Assembly (NCBI RefSeq): GCF_900314695.1
Contig: NZ_OMWD01000002.1
Location: 1 to 64,000 of the forward strand
Reading direction: 5' to 3'
DNA: 64,000 nucleotides
Source of the DNA: an uncultured Methanobrevibacter sp.
GTDB taxonomy: Archaea; Methanobacteriota; Methanobacteria; Methanobacteriales; Methanobacteriaceae
A model generated the notes under the pieces. It was given only the letters and a program-made list of their open reading frames with translations. It did not search any database and was not told where the DNA came from. Positions within the stretch are counted from its first letter, which is position 1. The number at the start of each line of letters is the position of its first letter. Of the stretch, positions 24,193-34,011 are shown one piece after another. A program made the position numbers and the translations under genes.

Positions 24193-24251
24193 TTTTTAAT
24201 TATTTCTCCAATAAGTAATCTTTTTATTAAATGTAAAATATATTCAATAGT

Positions 24252-25145
24252 ATGTTTGAAACAGTTTTTTATTTTCCGTGGGAAGTTTCTTTGATAATAT
24301 TTCTACAAAGTACTCTTCCAGGTTTCGTATTAGGTTTCTTTGAAGTTATTGCAGAGGTGGTCTCTAAAAACGTCCTTGCATTGTTATTCATTTTAATCTA
24401 TTTGACATATAACAAGGATTGGGGTAAATTTACATTGCTTTCGTTGGGCGTGGCTGGTGTGTGCTGCGATTTTGTCAAGGTGACAGTTGCACGTTTAAGG
24501 CCATATGCCGCTGTTGATACAATCAAGTGCATTCGTGCCGATGTGGCTGACCAGAATCCTCTTGACTTTAAAATCCAGGGATATTCGTTTCCAAGCGGAC
24601 ATACGATGATGGCAACCAACCTGTTTTTGGCAATTCCAATATACGTCAGGAATATCCAATATATATCTATTGGATTGGTTGGAGTTTTTATTGTTGCTCT
24701 TTCAAGGGTCGGATTAGGCGTTCACTTTCCGACTGATACTATTGCAGGATTCATCATTGCTTTGGCGATAATTTTAATATTGTCTCGTATTTATGACAAG
24801 ATTGAAAATAGGACATATCTTTATTTGGCTATTTGCGCTCTGTCTTTGGTTGGTGTATTGTTCTGTCCTGAAATAAGTTATATTAAGTATGTGGCATTGG
24901 CTTTGGGAATTTCATTAGGTTTTCTTGTTGAGGAAAAATATGTAAACTTCGAAAATCCTAAAAGCAGAAGGGATGCAATAGTTAGGCTTGTTGGAGCAGT
25001 CATATTGTTTGTATTGCTTTTTGTCTTAATCCCGAAATTTGCAGGCAATACCGACCTGGTTAAATGTATTGTGCATTCTTTATGTACTTTCATAATGCTC
25101 GCCATATATCCTTTAGCTTTTAAAAAGATTGATAGGGATGGATGA
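24252..25145 (+). CDS. PAP2-family membrane phosphatase
   Basis: 297-aa integral membrane phosphatase. All three motifs of the family are present: KVTVARLRP (about 73-81), SFPSGHTMM (about 115-123) and SRVGLGVHFPTD (about 154-165); the two His are catalytic. About eight hydrophobic segments. Likely dephosphorylates isoprenyl or lipid phosphates on the outer face of the membrane, for example carrier-lipid recycling for pseudomurein or glycan export. ATG 24252 has no clear Shine-Dalgarno and could be leaderless. Confidence 0.9.
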   Translation: MFETVFYFPWEVSLIIFLQSTLPGFVLGFFEVIAEVVSKNVLALLFILIYLTYNKDWGKFTLLSLGVAGVCCDFVKVTVARLRPYAAVDTIKCIRADVADQNPLDFKIQGYSFPSGHTMMATNLFLAIPIYVRNIQYISIGLVGVFIVALSRVGLGVHFPTDTIAGFIIALAIILILSRIYDKIENRTYLYLAICALSLVGVLFCPEISYIKYVALALGISLGFLVEEKYVNFENPKSRRDAIVRLVGAVILFVLLFVLIPKFAGNTDLVKCIVHSLCTFIMLAIYPLAFKKIDRDG

Positions 25146-25225
25146 CTGAATCCATTTAATCATCTTTACTTTTTTTTTGAGAATATTTTTTCACATCAAT
25201 TGATATTTGTTGTGATCGTGTCAGA

Positions 25226-25747
25226 TTAGCGTTTTAGAATTATGGTAATAAACACTATAAAAATCTCAGCAAGGATAAACCAAAGAATGGATTCATTACC
25301 ATAACTATGCATGAATGTGAAAAGTATGACTGCAGAGACAACAAATCCCAATAAGGAAATTATCGGTTGATTTAATCTTGTTATTAGATAGATGATGACT
25401 GTACAGATAGCTAAACAAATTATTCTGCCCATGAATATGGAATAATCATTAACAGAAATAGGTGAAAGCACAATCTAGATTACACCAATTATCAGGGCTA
25501 TTAATGCTATATTTAAAAGTATTTTTTTCAGGGTCTTATTTTTTCCTGCTCCATCATCTTTGATTTTTGTATTATCTTTCAAAAATTTGGTTTCATTATC
25601 AGATTTAAACGTTTTAATGACCTCTTTATTTTCATATTTTTTATTAAAATTCTTGAATAAGTATCTTAAGAATACATAATTTACAATTGCAAATATTATC
25701 TCAGTAATAGTTATTCCAATCAGGACACAGCGATTATTATGCACCAT
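25226..25747 (-). pseudogene. Fragment of a second MATE-type gene (C-terminus)
   Basis: Two adjacent frames, 25475-25747 and 25226-25471, together match the linker and C-terminal tail of the MATE protein at 17583: KTFKSDNET against KTFNSDNET, DDGAGKNKTLKKILLN against DDGAKKNKTLRKILLN, and VSAVILFTFMHSYGN in both. They are separated by an in-frame TAG (about 25472-25474). The N-terminal transporter part is absent. The divergence suggests an old duplication, not an assembly artefact. Confidence 0.85.
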
Positions 25748-25791
25748 AAAAAATATTTAGGTATGACTAAAAAATATAAATAATATGATAA

Positions 25792-26220
25792 ATGAATATT
25801 GAATATGGGGATGATTTGTTGAAAAAAATTACTGTAGACATTTTAATGGGTATTGCAATCATATTGGAATTTGTCAGCCTTCCTATTTTAATTCATGAAA
25901 TAATTGGAATTGGACTGGTATTCTTAATTATATTGCATATAAATTTCAATAAAAACTATTTTAAAGCAATACCTAAAGGAAAATACACTCTTAAAAGAAC
26001 CATAGATCTTATCATAAACATTGGGTTGTTGATTTCTTTATCGATAACTATAATTTCCGGCATCTGTTCCAGCCAAAAATCATTGAGAAATTTGACAATT
26101 GGTAAATATAAAATTTCACATATTCATAAATCCTCTTCGATTATCAGCCTAATATTTTTAGGACTGCATTTGCTGACAACTCGTAAAAAATTATTTAGCG
26201 AAATTAAAAAATTACATTGA
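25792..26220 (+). CDS. Small polytopic membrane protein (DUF4405-like)
   Basis: 142 aa with about four hydrophobic helices: ITVDILMGIAIILEFVSLPI, IIGIGLVFLIILHINF, IDLIINIGLLISLSITIISG and ISHIHKSSSIISLIFLGLHL. Paired His in the second and fourth helices are as in DUF4405-type, cytochrome-b-like proteins, so heme binding is possible but not shown. ATG 25792 is given as start; TTG 25819 has a better ribosome site (GGGGATGA) and may be the real one. Confidence 0.65.
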   Translation: MNIEYGDDLLKKITVDILMGIAIILEFVSLPILIHEIIGIGLVFLIILHINFNKNYFKAIPKGKYTLKRTIDLIINIGLLISLSITIISGICSSQKSLRNLTIGKYKISHIHKSSSIISLIFLGLHLLTTRKKLFSEIKKLH

Positions 26221-26660
26221 CTTTCGTTTTGAATACTTCAAGCCAATAGTCTATTTATTGTGAAAAAAGAAAATTTTTTTTATTTGATTTTTAAAAAGTG
26301 AATCAAGAGTTTTGTGTAAATCCTAATTAATTTGCTTTTATGTGTGAATTGTTGTTGAACTCATTTCAATATATGTGTTTGAAGAAAAATTATCTTCAAG
26401 AGATTGAGAAAAAATATCTGTACACAATCACTTGCAACGGTGAAAAACCCACCTTATCGGACAATAGCGAATTTAAATTTGATTATATATGTAGTAAATT
26501 TTAAATATCAATTAAATAAAAACTTTTCATTATAGTATTGGTGTTGTAACTGATAATACTATTTCAATTAATAAATATTAAATCATGTTCAAATCATCAA
26601 GATGAGTATTAATCAAACTCACTTATTTTTCAAATACAAATTAAAAAGGGAGAGATTCTT
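26221..26660. other. Intergenic region upstream of the protease-adhesin
   Basis: 440 bp, AT-rich, no gene recognised. A short more GC-rich stretch at about 26410-26470 might be a remnant. The promoter of the adhesin is presumably in 26520-26640, but no TATA element stands out. Confidence 0.4.
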
Positions 26661-29600
26661 ATTAAGACAAGGAATAAACTGTTAATGGGTTTATCAGTAT
26701 TTTTGATACTATTTGTTTTAATGGGTAGTGTGAGCGCTATAAATGATAACATTACTGATTTAAGTCAAGATACTGATAATGCAATTGCTCAAGAAAAAAT
26801 TTCAACAGGAAACGATGATTCTAGCTTAAAAGAAATAGAAAATAATGAAATATTAAAAACAGACTCTGAAAATACAACATTAAAAACACTTGTTGGTGGA
26901 AATACTTTTGCTGACATTCAAACAGTAATAGATTCTGCAGCAAGTGGGGATACATTAGAACTCAATGGACTTTATAAAGGGTCAGGAACACCAGTAATAA
27001 TTGATAAAAACAATTTGACAATTGTTGGAAATGATGCAATATTGGATGCACAAGGACAATCCAGAATTTTCAATATAACTGGAACAGGAATTATATTAAA
27101 AAATATAGGTTTCATAAACGGTAATGCTACTGATAAAGGTGGTGCAATCTACTGGTATGGAGTTAATGGAACTGTAAATGACTGTAACTTCGCCAACAAC
27201 AAAGCAACACAAATGGGAGGTGCAATCTACTGGTATGGTTCTAATGGGACAATAAACAACTCCAATTTCATAAATAACACTGCAGAAAAATATTGTGGTG
27301 GAGCAATCCAATGGGACACCAATTCCGCCAATGGAACAGTAAATGGCTGTAACTTCACCAACAACATAGGAACACAAAGGGGAGGTGCAGTCTACTGTCA
27401 AGCAAAAAATGGAACAATAAACAACTCCATCTTCATAAACAATACATCAATCAATGGTGGTGCAATCAATTGGGCGCCTGATGCTTTAAACGGGGCTGTA
27501 AATAATAGTATTTTCATTAACAATACTGGAAACGACGGGGGCACAACTTATTGGGAAGGAAAAAATGGAAGAATGAGCAACTGTGAATTCATAAACAACA
27601 TTGGAACTAATGGTGGTGCAATCAACTGGCAAAAAGCATATGGGTTGGTAAGCAACTGTAACTTCATAAACAACAAAGCAACAGGAAATGGTGGTGCAAT
27701 ATTCTGGGAAGGATCAAATGGAACTGAAAACAACTGTAATTTCACCAACAACATAGCACAATCCAATGGTGGTGCAATCTACTGGTACGCATATAATGGA
27801 TCAATAAGCAACACCAACTTTGTCAACAACACCGCAGAATCTGCTGGTGGTGCAATATATGCTGCTGGTTCATTAACATTGAACAATGTAACTTTCATTA
27901 GCAACTATGCAAAAATAGAGGGGGGAGCTGTAGGGCTCTATGGTAATGTAATCCTTACATGTAACAATTCTGATTTTATAGACAATTATGCGGAAGCAGG
28001 TTCAGCAATATTTGTTCAGAAAGGTGTATTGAATCTTTACAATGCAGATTTAAGTTCAAAAATATTCAACAGGTATTCACAAATTGCAGTACTTGCCAAC
28101 TCTATAGTTTACATAGAAAACGCTACTTTTTCAAACAGTAACTCTTCCTACTCTCCAGCATTGTATCTTAGAAGTTCCAAAACTTCAGTAATTAATTCTA
28201 AATTCATTAATTTAAGAGGTAACATTACATCAGGTGCAATAGGCGTTAGGATGGGCGGTGATTTATATGTTAAAAATTGTGAATTCATAAATACATCTTC
28301 CTCTAAAAATGCAGGTGCAATTTTTGCAGATGTTCTATACAATGATTATGATGGTGTTGTGACAATAATTGATACAGTATTTAAGGATACCAGTTCAGGA
28401 TTTGGTGGAGCATTCCTTCAATTAAGCGGAAATTTATTCTTAAACAATACAAAATTCATAAACGGCCATGCAACTTATAATGGTGGATCAGTTTACCTTT
28501 CATATGTAAATGGTGTAATCAGTAATTGTACTTTTGATTCAAACGGCGTTGATATTATTGAAGGTTATCCTACCTATGGTGGTGCAATATTGTTGGATAT
28601 GGGTACCTATAACATTTCAGAATCTAAATTCTTCAATAACAATGCAAGTGCTGGAGCTGCGATTTATGCATATGATTCAGCATATACTATTAGTAATTCA
28701 ATTTTTGAAAACAATACAAATCCTATTTATACATTTTTTGATAAACAATCTGTTATAGATGAAACAAACATTTTCATCAATGATAACAACATCTCCACCA
28801 ATAATACATTTTTTGCAACAATAATAATCGGGGAAGGCATGCAATTAATCTTGAGTAATAACACTATTAATGTCACTACTCTTCCGACCAGATATGATTC
28901 ACGTGACTGGAGATGGACATCATCTGTTAAAGCCCAGGGATGGATGGGCTCCTGCTGGACGTTCGGAATGACTGGAGTCTTGGAATCATCATTATTGAAA
29001 GCTGCAGGTATCACAACTGACTTTTCAGAAAACAACATGCAGAATACCCTGTTGAAATATTCAATTTATGGTTCTCCTAAAATATATGAAGGTGGAAGCA
29101 ATAATTATGCGGTAAGTTATCTGTTGAGTTGGCTTGGAGCATTTACGCAGGATGCAGATACCTATGATGAAATGGGAAAAATTTCACCCCTAATCACAAC
29201 CAATCAGGACATTCATGTTCAAGATTTGATGTTCATTCATAATGATGAGATACCAAATGGCACACATCTTAAAGAAGCAATCTTGAAATACGGTTCTGTA
29301 GATGTGTGTTATTACGGACAATCCAGATATGATGAAGTAAGTCTTTATTATAATACTGAAACATATGCACAGTATGTTGATGTATTTGTAACGCCAAATC
29401 ATGACGTTTCAATTGTAGGATGGGACGATAATTTCCCAAAAGAAAAGTTTTTAACACCTCCTCCTGGTGATGGTGCATGGATTGTTAAAAACAGTTGGGG
29501 TTCTGGTTGGGGAGACAATGGATATTTATATGTTTCATATTATGACCAATCACTCCTGCCGTATATGTCTGGTGCTATAAATACAGCAGCTACAGCAATC

Positions 29601-30590
29601 ATATTTGAAAATACTGTACCTTACAATAAGAACTATCAATATGATATTGTATGGGGAGGTGCTTTTGTTCCAGGTGGTAATGGAAATATAAGTTATATGA
29701 ATGTCTTTGAAGCATTGGATGATGATTTGATTGCTGGTGTTGGAACATACTTCAACAGCAGTGGTGTCAATTATAAAGTTCAGATTTATGTAAACGATGA
29801 ATTGAGATTGACTCAGGAAGGAGTATCACCATTCATAGGTTACCATACTATCAAATTAGATGAATACATTCCAATCAAAAAAGGTGATATCTTTAAAGCT
29901 GTAATGATCTCAGATGCAATGCCTGGTGTTGATTTAAGAGAAACAAGGCTGCATTATGATAAGAATATTTCATTTTTCTCTTATGATGGACAGACTTGGA
30001 TAGATTGTTATACTGAAGATGCAATCGCATGTTTAAAAATCTATACTGTTGTTGACGATACCAAAATCATCAACAATAAGGACATTTCAGTTGACTATAA
30101 TGGTGGCAAATATTTCACTGTTAAAGTCGTAACTGCTGGCGGTCATGCTGTTGGTGCAGGTGCAAAAGTCACCTTCACAATCAACAAAAAGACAAAAACA
30201 GTAAAAACTGATAAAAACGGAATAGCTAAAATAAAAATAACCGATGCCCCTAAAAAATACACAATAACAACCAAATACTTGGGCAAAACCTACAAAAATA
30301 CTATTACTGTTAAACACGTGCTTAAAACAAGTAAAGTTACTGTTAAAAAGACAGCTAAGAAATTTACCTTGAAAGCAACACTTAAAATCAATGGCAAGCT
30401 GGTTAAAGGTAAAATCATTAAATTCAAATTTAATGGTAAAACATACAAAGCTAAAACCAACAAAAAAGGTATTGCACAGAAAATTTTAACTAAAAAAGTT
30501 ATCAACAAGCTTAAAAAAGGTAAAACATACACTGTTAAAGTGACTTATCTTAAAGACACTATTAAAACAACTGTTAAAGTTAAAAAGTAG
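26661..30590 (+). CDS. Beta-helix adhesin-like protein with papain-family protease domain
   Basis: About 1,309 aa, secreted. A signal peptide is followed by a long right-handed parallel beta-helix (about residues 80-700) built of NNGGAIYW-like repeats with NCNF/NSNF turns, as in chlamydial Pmp proteins. Next comes a C1 (papain-like) peptidase with catalytic Cys757 in GSCWTFG, Gln751, His906 in PNHDVSIVGWDD and Asn936 in KNSWGSGWGDNGY (numbered from ATG 26685), then a lectin-like domain (GGAFVPGGNGNISY) and Lys/Thr-rich Ig-like domains. The start is set at ATT 26661. GGGAGAG lies just upstream, and this start supplies the KTRNK charge cluster that ATG 26685 would lack. Probably binds and cleaves surface or diet protein; that is inference. 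Confidence 0.9.
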   Translation: MKTRNKLLMGLSVFLILFVLMGSVSAINDNITDLSQDTDNAIAQEKISTGNDDSSLKEIENNEILKTDSENTTLKTLVGGNTFADIQTVIDSAASGDTLELNGLYKGSGTPVIIDKNNLTIVGNDAILDAQGQSRIFNITGTGIILKNIGFINGNATDKGGAIYWYGVNGTVNDCNFANNKATQMGGAIYWYGSNGTINNSNFINNTAEKYCGGAIQWDTNSANGTVNGCNFTNNIGTQRGGAVYCQAKNGTINNSIFINNTSINGGAINWAPDALNGAVNNSIFINNTGNDGGTTYWEGKNGRMSNCEFINNIGTNGGAINWQKAYGLVSNCNFINNKATGNGGAIFWEGSNGTENNCNFTNNIAQSNGGAIYWYAYNGSISNTNFVNNTAESAGGAIYAAGSLTLNNVTFISNYAKIEGGAVGLYGNVILTCNNSDFIDNYAEAGSAIFVQKGVLNLYNADLSSKIFNRYSQIAVLANSIVYIENATFSNSNSSYSPALYLRSSKTSVINSKFINLRGNITSGAIGVRMGGDLYVKNCEFINTSSSKNAGAIFADVLYNDYDGVVTIIDTVFKDTSSGFGGAFLQLSGNLFLNNTKFINGHATYNGGSVYLSYVNGVISNCTFDSNGVDIIEGYPTYGGAILLDMGTYNISESKFFNNNASAGAAIYAYDSAYTISNSIFENNTNPIYTFFDKQSVIDETNIFINDNNISTNNTFFATIIIGEGMQLILSNNTINVTTLPTRYDSRDWRWTSSVKAQGWMGSCWTFGMTGVLESSLLKAAGITTDFSENNMQNTLLKYSIYGSPKIYEGGSNNYAVSYLLSWLGAFTQDADTYDEMGKISPLITTNQDIHVQDLMFIHNDEIPNGTHLKEAILKYGSVDVCYYGQSRYDEVSLYYNTETYAQYVDVFVTPNHDVSIVGWDDNFPKEKFLTPPPGDGAWIVKNSWGSGWGDNGYLYVSYYDQSLLPYMSGAINTAATAIIFENTVPYNKNYQYDIVWGGAFVPGGNGNISYMNVFEALDDDLIAGVGTYFNSSGVNYKVQIYVNDELRLTQEGVSPFIGYHTIKLDEYIPIKKGDIFKAVMISDAMPGVDLRETRLHYDKNISFFSYDGQTWIDCYTEDAIACLKIYTVVDDTKIINNKDISVDYNGGKYFTVKVVTAGGHAVGAGAKVTFTINKKTKTVKTDKNGIAKIKITDAPKKYTITTKYLGKTYKNTITVKHVLKTSKVTVKKTAKKFTLKATLKINGKLVKGKIIKFKFNGKTYKAKTNKKGIAQKILTKKVINKLKKGKTYTVKVTYLKDTIKTTVKVKK

Positions 30591-30622
30591 ATAATTTTTA
30601 TCTACTCTTTTTTATTTTTTTA
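30587..30622 (+). terminator. Hairpin terminator overlapping the stop codon
   Basis: GTAGATAA (30587-30594) and TTATCTAC (30598-30605) form a perfect 8-bp stem with a 3-nt loop that includes the TAG stop, followed by TCTTTTTTATTTTTTTAA. Strong terminator. Confidence 0.7.
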
Positions 30623-31067
30623 ATTTTCATGTATGTTTTGTCGGGTGTTAATTTTGTTTCATCATTTATTTTACTTTCATGATTATTTATTCTTCTTGAT
30701 TATTGGCTAACTATTTTTTTAATCAATGGTTTTTATAATTATTTTAACAGTGTTTTTTAAATCGTAACCTTTTTTAGTAGTTGATATTGGTTAACTTAAT
30801 TCTTTTTCATATTTTTCATCGGAAATGCAGTGCCGTAAAATAGATTTTAGATTCTAGAAGTTATGCATGGGGTGGTATTGGGATATTGTGTTTGACTGTG
30901 GAAACAATGGATTAAAATTTGAAAGTAATCTAACAAAACAACTTATTTTTTTGAATGAATTATAGTAATATTTATATTTGATTATCAAAAGAAATTAATA
31001 CTGACTCATTATGAGTTTATTAATTAAACAAAATATTCAAACAAATTAATTAAAAAAGGTGAATAAA
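30623..31067. other. Intergenic region with TATA box for the DUF4013 gene
   Basis: No gene recognised. TATTTATATTT at about 30968-30978 is a good TATA element and gives a ~65-90-nt leader to the ATG at 31068. Confidence 0.4.
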
Positions 31068-31784
31068 ATGAGCGTAGGCGATATAATAAGTGATGCTTTA
31101 GGATATCCATTTCGTAATGTAAAAGCTTTAGTTATATATATGATTTTAGGAATAATTGCTGCAATCATCGGAGGAACAACAGTACTTACTTTTGCAACTT
31201 CTATGGCTACAAAAGGATTCTCCAGTTTTGCTCTTGGTGGTGTAGGAGTAGTTGGAATCATTGTTTTCATTCTTTTACTGTTCTTGATTGAAGGATATGG
31301 ATTGGATATTGTAAAATTTGGTATTGAAAGAAGGGCTGATGGTCCGGGAATTGATTTTGGAAGACAAGTTTCAAATGCTGTCAAATTACTCATTGTCTCT
31401 ATTGTTTATTACGTTGTACCAGCTGTTATCATTTTTATTTTAGGACTTTTCCTCAGAGACTGGATTATGACTATAATCAGTTTAATTTTAGTTATATTAT
31501 TTGCTTTAGCAAACTTTATGGCTAAATGCAGATTAGCAAAAAGTGACAGTTTAGGTGAAGCTTTAGCTATAGGTGAAGCTATTGGAGACATATCCAGAGT
31601 AGGTCTCGGTAAACTTCTTGCAACTGTTATTCTTGTTGTAATTATAGCTGTGATTATTGTAGTTCTTATAGGCATTATTGGCAGTATAAGTGATATTGTT
31701 GGAGATATTTTATTCGGTATCTTCTTAGTTTACTTAGTATTCTTCTACAATAGAGCTATTGGTTTATTATACTCTGATGCATAA
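31068..31784 (+). CDS. DUF4013 membrane protein
   Basis: 238-aa polytopic protein with about six hydrophobic helices (VIYMILGIIAAIIGGTTVLT, VVGIIVFILLLFLIEGYGLD, AVKLLIVSIVYYVVPAVIIF and so on). The YGLDIVKFGIERRADGPGID loop is typical of DUF4013 proteins, which are abundant in Methanobacteriales and have no known function. ATG 31068 follows AAAAAGGTGAAT. Ends in long T-tracts. A related protein is at 34012, on the other side of a sensor kinase. Confidence 0.82.
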   Translation: MSVGDIISDALGYPFRNVKALVIYMILGIIAAIIGGTTVLTFATSMATKGFSSFALGGVGVVGIIVFILLLFLIEGYGLDIVKFGIERRADGPGIDFGRQVSNAVKLLIVSIVYYVVPAVIIFILGLFLRDWIMTIISLILVILFALANFMAKCRLAKSDSLGEALAIGEAIGDISRVGLGKLLATVILVVIIAVIIVVLIGIIGSISDIVGDILFGIFLVYLVFFYNRAIGLLYSDA

Positions 31785-32082
31785 TCAAACCAATCTTTTT
31801 TCTTTTTTTCTTTTTTTTTAATCTCAATTAATCATTAATCTTTTTGTCATATGTGATTTGCTACAAAGTGAAACATCAAATAATTTTAAAAGTTTGAATA
31901 TGCATAAAATAGAAACAATAGTTTTATTAATTCGATTTTAATTAAAAAATGTATTTAAAATTGATTAACATTTAACAAATTTCATGATATGGTTGAGATA
32001 TGTGCATGCATATGATTTAATTTAAATATAATTAACAACATAATATTGTTTATATTAGTTTTAATTATATTTTGGGTGTAAT

Positions 32083-33951
32083 ATGAGAGTAGAAAAAGAA
32101 TATCGTCAATTGGAAAGTATTGAAGAAATTCGTATTTTTAATGCTAGTCAAAATGATTTTTATAAACCCGCCCCTAAGGAGTTTGATGTTGAAGATTTGG
32201 AATTTCAAGAACTCATAAACAATATTCCAGTTGAAATTCATTGTTTGATTCCTTATGAGGGGGGTAAGGATTTTATTATCCAAAGTATAGGTAATTTTAC
32301 TCTTGATAGATATAATTGCACTCTTGATGATGTGAAAGGAAGATTATTCAGTAAATTATCTCCATTATTTTATGAAATTTTACATGACGAGTTAGTTGAT
32401 GTCTATAATAATCATGTCAGTAAGGATATAAGGTTCGTATACTATTATAAAAATAAATTATCAAAATTGAGCACTGCTAAAATAGTTTTTGATGCTGGAA
32501 AAATTTTTGTAACTACCAACAATATTGATACAAAGACAAGCAATCGTGTTGATTTGGAATATCGGGATTTTGATGAAGATAAAAATGATATAATAGAAAA
32601 TTTCTCCCAAACTGGTAGCTATTATAGGGTCAATGGAAAATATGTCTGGTCACAGGGTATATATAACATTATAAACCGTGCAAAAGAAGAATCCGATGAC
32701 TATTTCAATATTGTTTTTGATTTGGTGATACCTGAAGACAAACACATTGTAAATAAGATTTTTGACATTACAAATAATGATACTGCCCAATGTGAGGAAG
32801 TTATCCGCATTAAAACTAAAGATGGTATCCTAAAAACGATAGAAGTTAACGTTTATTCCTATTTTGATGAGTCAGGCATTATCGTTCGCCAGGGCATGAT
32901 GAATGACATAACCCAATATGCCAATGATGAAATTACAAAACCTGTTGATTTCTTATTGGATGGATTTAAAGACCGCACTAAATTGGCTTTGTTGATTGAG
33001 CCTTTAAATGTTAAACAATACAAATTTTCAAAAGGTTTTTATTATCTTATTGAAAAGGATTATGAGGAGTATGTTCATTCTAGAGATATCTTTAAAAATA
33101 TAACTGACAAAGATACTGTTAGACGTTTGGAAAAATTGGTTGATGGTGAAATTGATAAAATTGATGAAACTTTTTGTTTTTATGTTGGTGGAAATCCAAA
33201 CAAGAGGAAAGTCGTTAATTTGTATCTTGAACGTTTTGAATATGGGAATACCACTCACAGTCTCGGTTTTTTAACAGACATTACTGAAGAAAGAATTAAA
33301 CAAGAACAATTGATGGCATCCAATGATAATAGATTGATTTTAATTAAGGAGATTCATCATAGGGTTAAAAACAACCTGCAAATTCTAAGCAGTTTTTTAA
33401 ATCTCGAAAAAAGAGCATACAAAGATAATCCTAATTTAATCATAGAACATATGCAAACACGTTTAAATTCACTTGCATTACTTCATGAAAAGACTTATAA
33501 TTCTAAAGATTTTAAAAATATTAATTTGAAAGATTATCTGATTGATCATGATAGAAAGATGATAAATGTGGTTGATTTTCCTAAAAACATTGAGTTTGAA
33601 ACTTATGTTGATGAAGATTTGGAATTGTCTCTTCAAGTCATAACTCCTCTGCTTCTAATCATTGATGAAATAACAATGAATGCCATTAAACATGCATTCC
33701 CGAATAAAACCTCTGCCAACAATAAAATAACTAAGGAAATAAGAAGTGTTGGTAATGATACTGCGGAGCTAATTATAAAAGATAATGGTGTTGGTATTGA
33801 TGACTCAGACAATATCAGTTCAAATTTAGGCTGTGAAATAATCAAAAGTTTAACCAAACAGTTGGGAGGACATATAAGTCTGATTAAACAAGAGAAGGGC
33901 ACTGCATATAAGTTAATTTTCTCAACTCAAATGGAACACACTATTGAATGA
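32083..33951 (+). CDS. PAS-domain sensor histidine kinase (HisKA_2 type)
   Basis: 622-aa soluble kinase without membrane helices, so it senses an internal signal. Two or three PAS-like domains occupy about residues 50-405. The phosphoacceptor region KEIHHRVKNNLQIL (His425/His426) is of the HisKA_2 class, followed by the ATPase domain with N-box DEITMNAIKHAF, G1 KDNGVGIDDS and GTAYKLIFS. No response regulator lies next to it, so the partner is unknown. ATG 32083 follows GGGTGTAAT. It sits between two DUF4013 membrane protein genes, the second 60 bp downstream. Confidence 0.92.
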   Translation: MRVEKEYRQLESIEEIRIFNASQNDFYKPAPKEFDVEDLEFQELINNIPVEIHCLIPYEGGKDFIIQSIGNFTLDRYNCTLDDVKGRLFSKLSPLFYEILHDELVDVYNNHVSKDIRFVYYYKNKLSKLSTAKIVFDAGKIFVTTNNIDTKTSNRVDLEYRDFDEDKNDIIENFSQTGSYYRVNGKYVWSQGIYNIINRAKEESDDYFNIVFDLVIPEDKHIVNKIFDITNNDTAQCEEVIRIKTKDGILKTIEVNVYSYFDESGIIVRQGMMNDITQYANDEITKPVDFLLDGFKDRTKLALLIEPLNVKQYKFSKGFYYLIEKDYEEYVHSRDIFKNITDKDTVRRLEKLVDGEIDKIDETFCFYVGGNPNKRKVVNLYLERFEYGNTTHSLGFLTDITEERIKQEQLMASNDNRLILIKEIHHRVKNNLQILSSFLNLEKRAYKDNPNLIIEHMQTRLNSLALLHEKTYNSKDFKNINLKDYLIDHDRKMINVVDFPKNIEFETYVDEDLELSLQVITPLLLIIDEITMNAIKHAFPNKTSANNKITKEIRSVGNDTAELIIKDNGVGIDDSDNISSNLGCEIIKSLTKQLGGHISLIKQEKGTAYKLIFSTQMEHTIE

Positions 33952-34011
33952 TTGTGGCATGTTTTTTTCAAATAGTAAAAAATAAATTATATTCACTATA
34001 AATAAAAACCT

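Noticed and set aside
27096..27401. Open frames antisense to the beta-helix genes and to mta genes
   Set aside because: They are low-complexity shadows of the repeated coding sequence with no ribosome sites.
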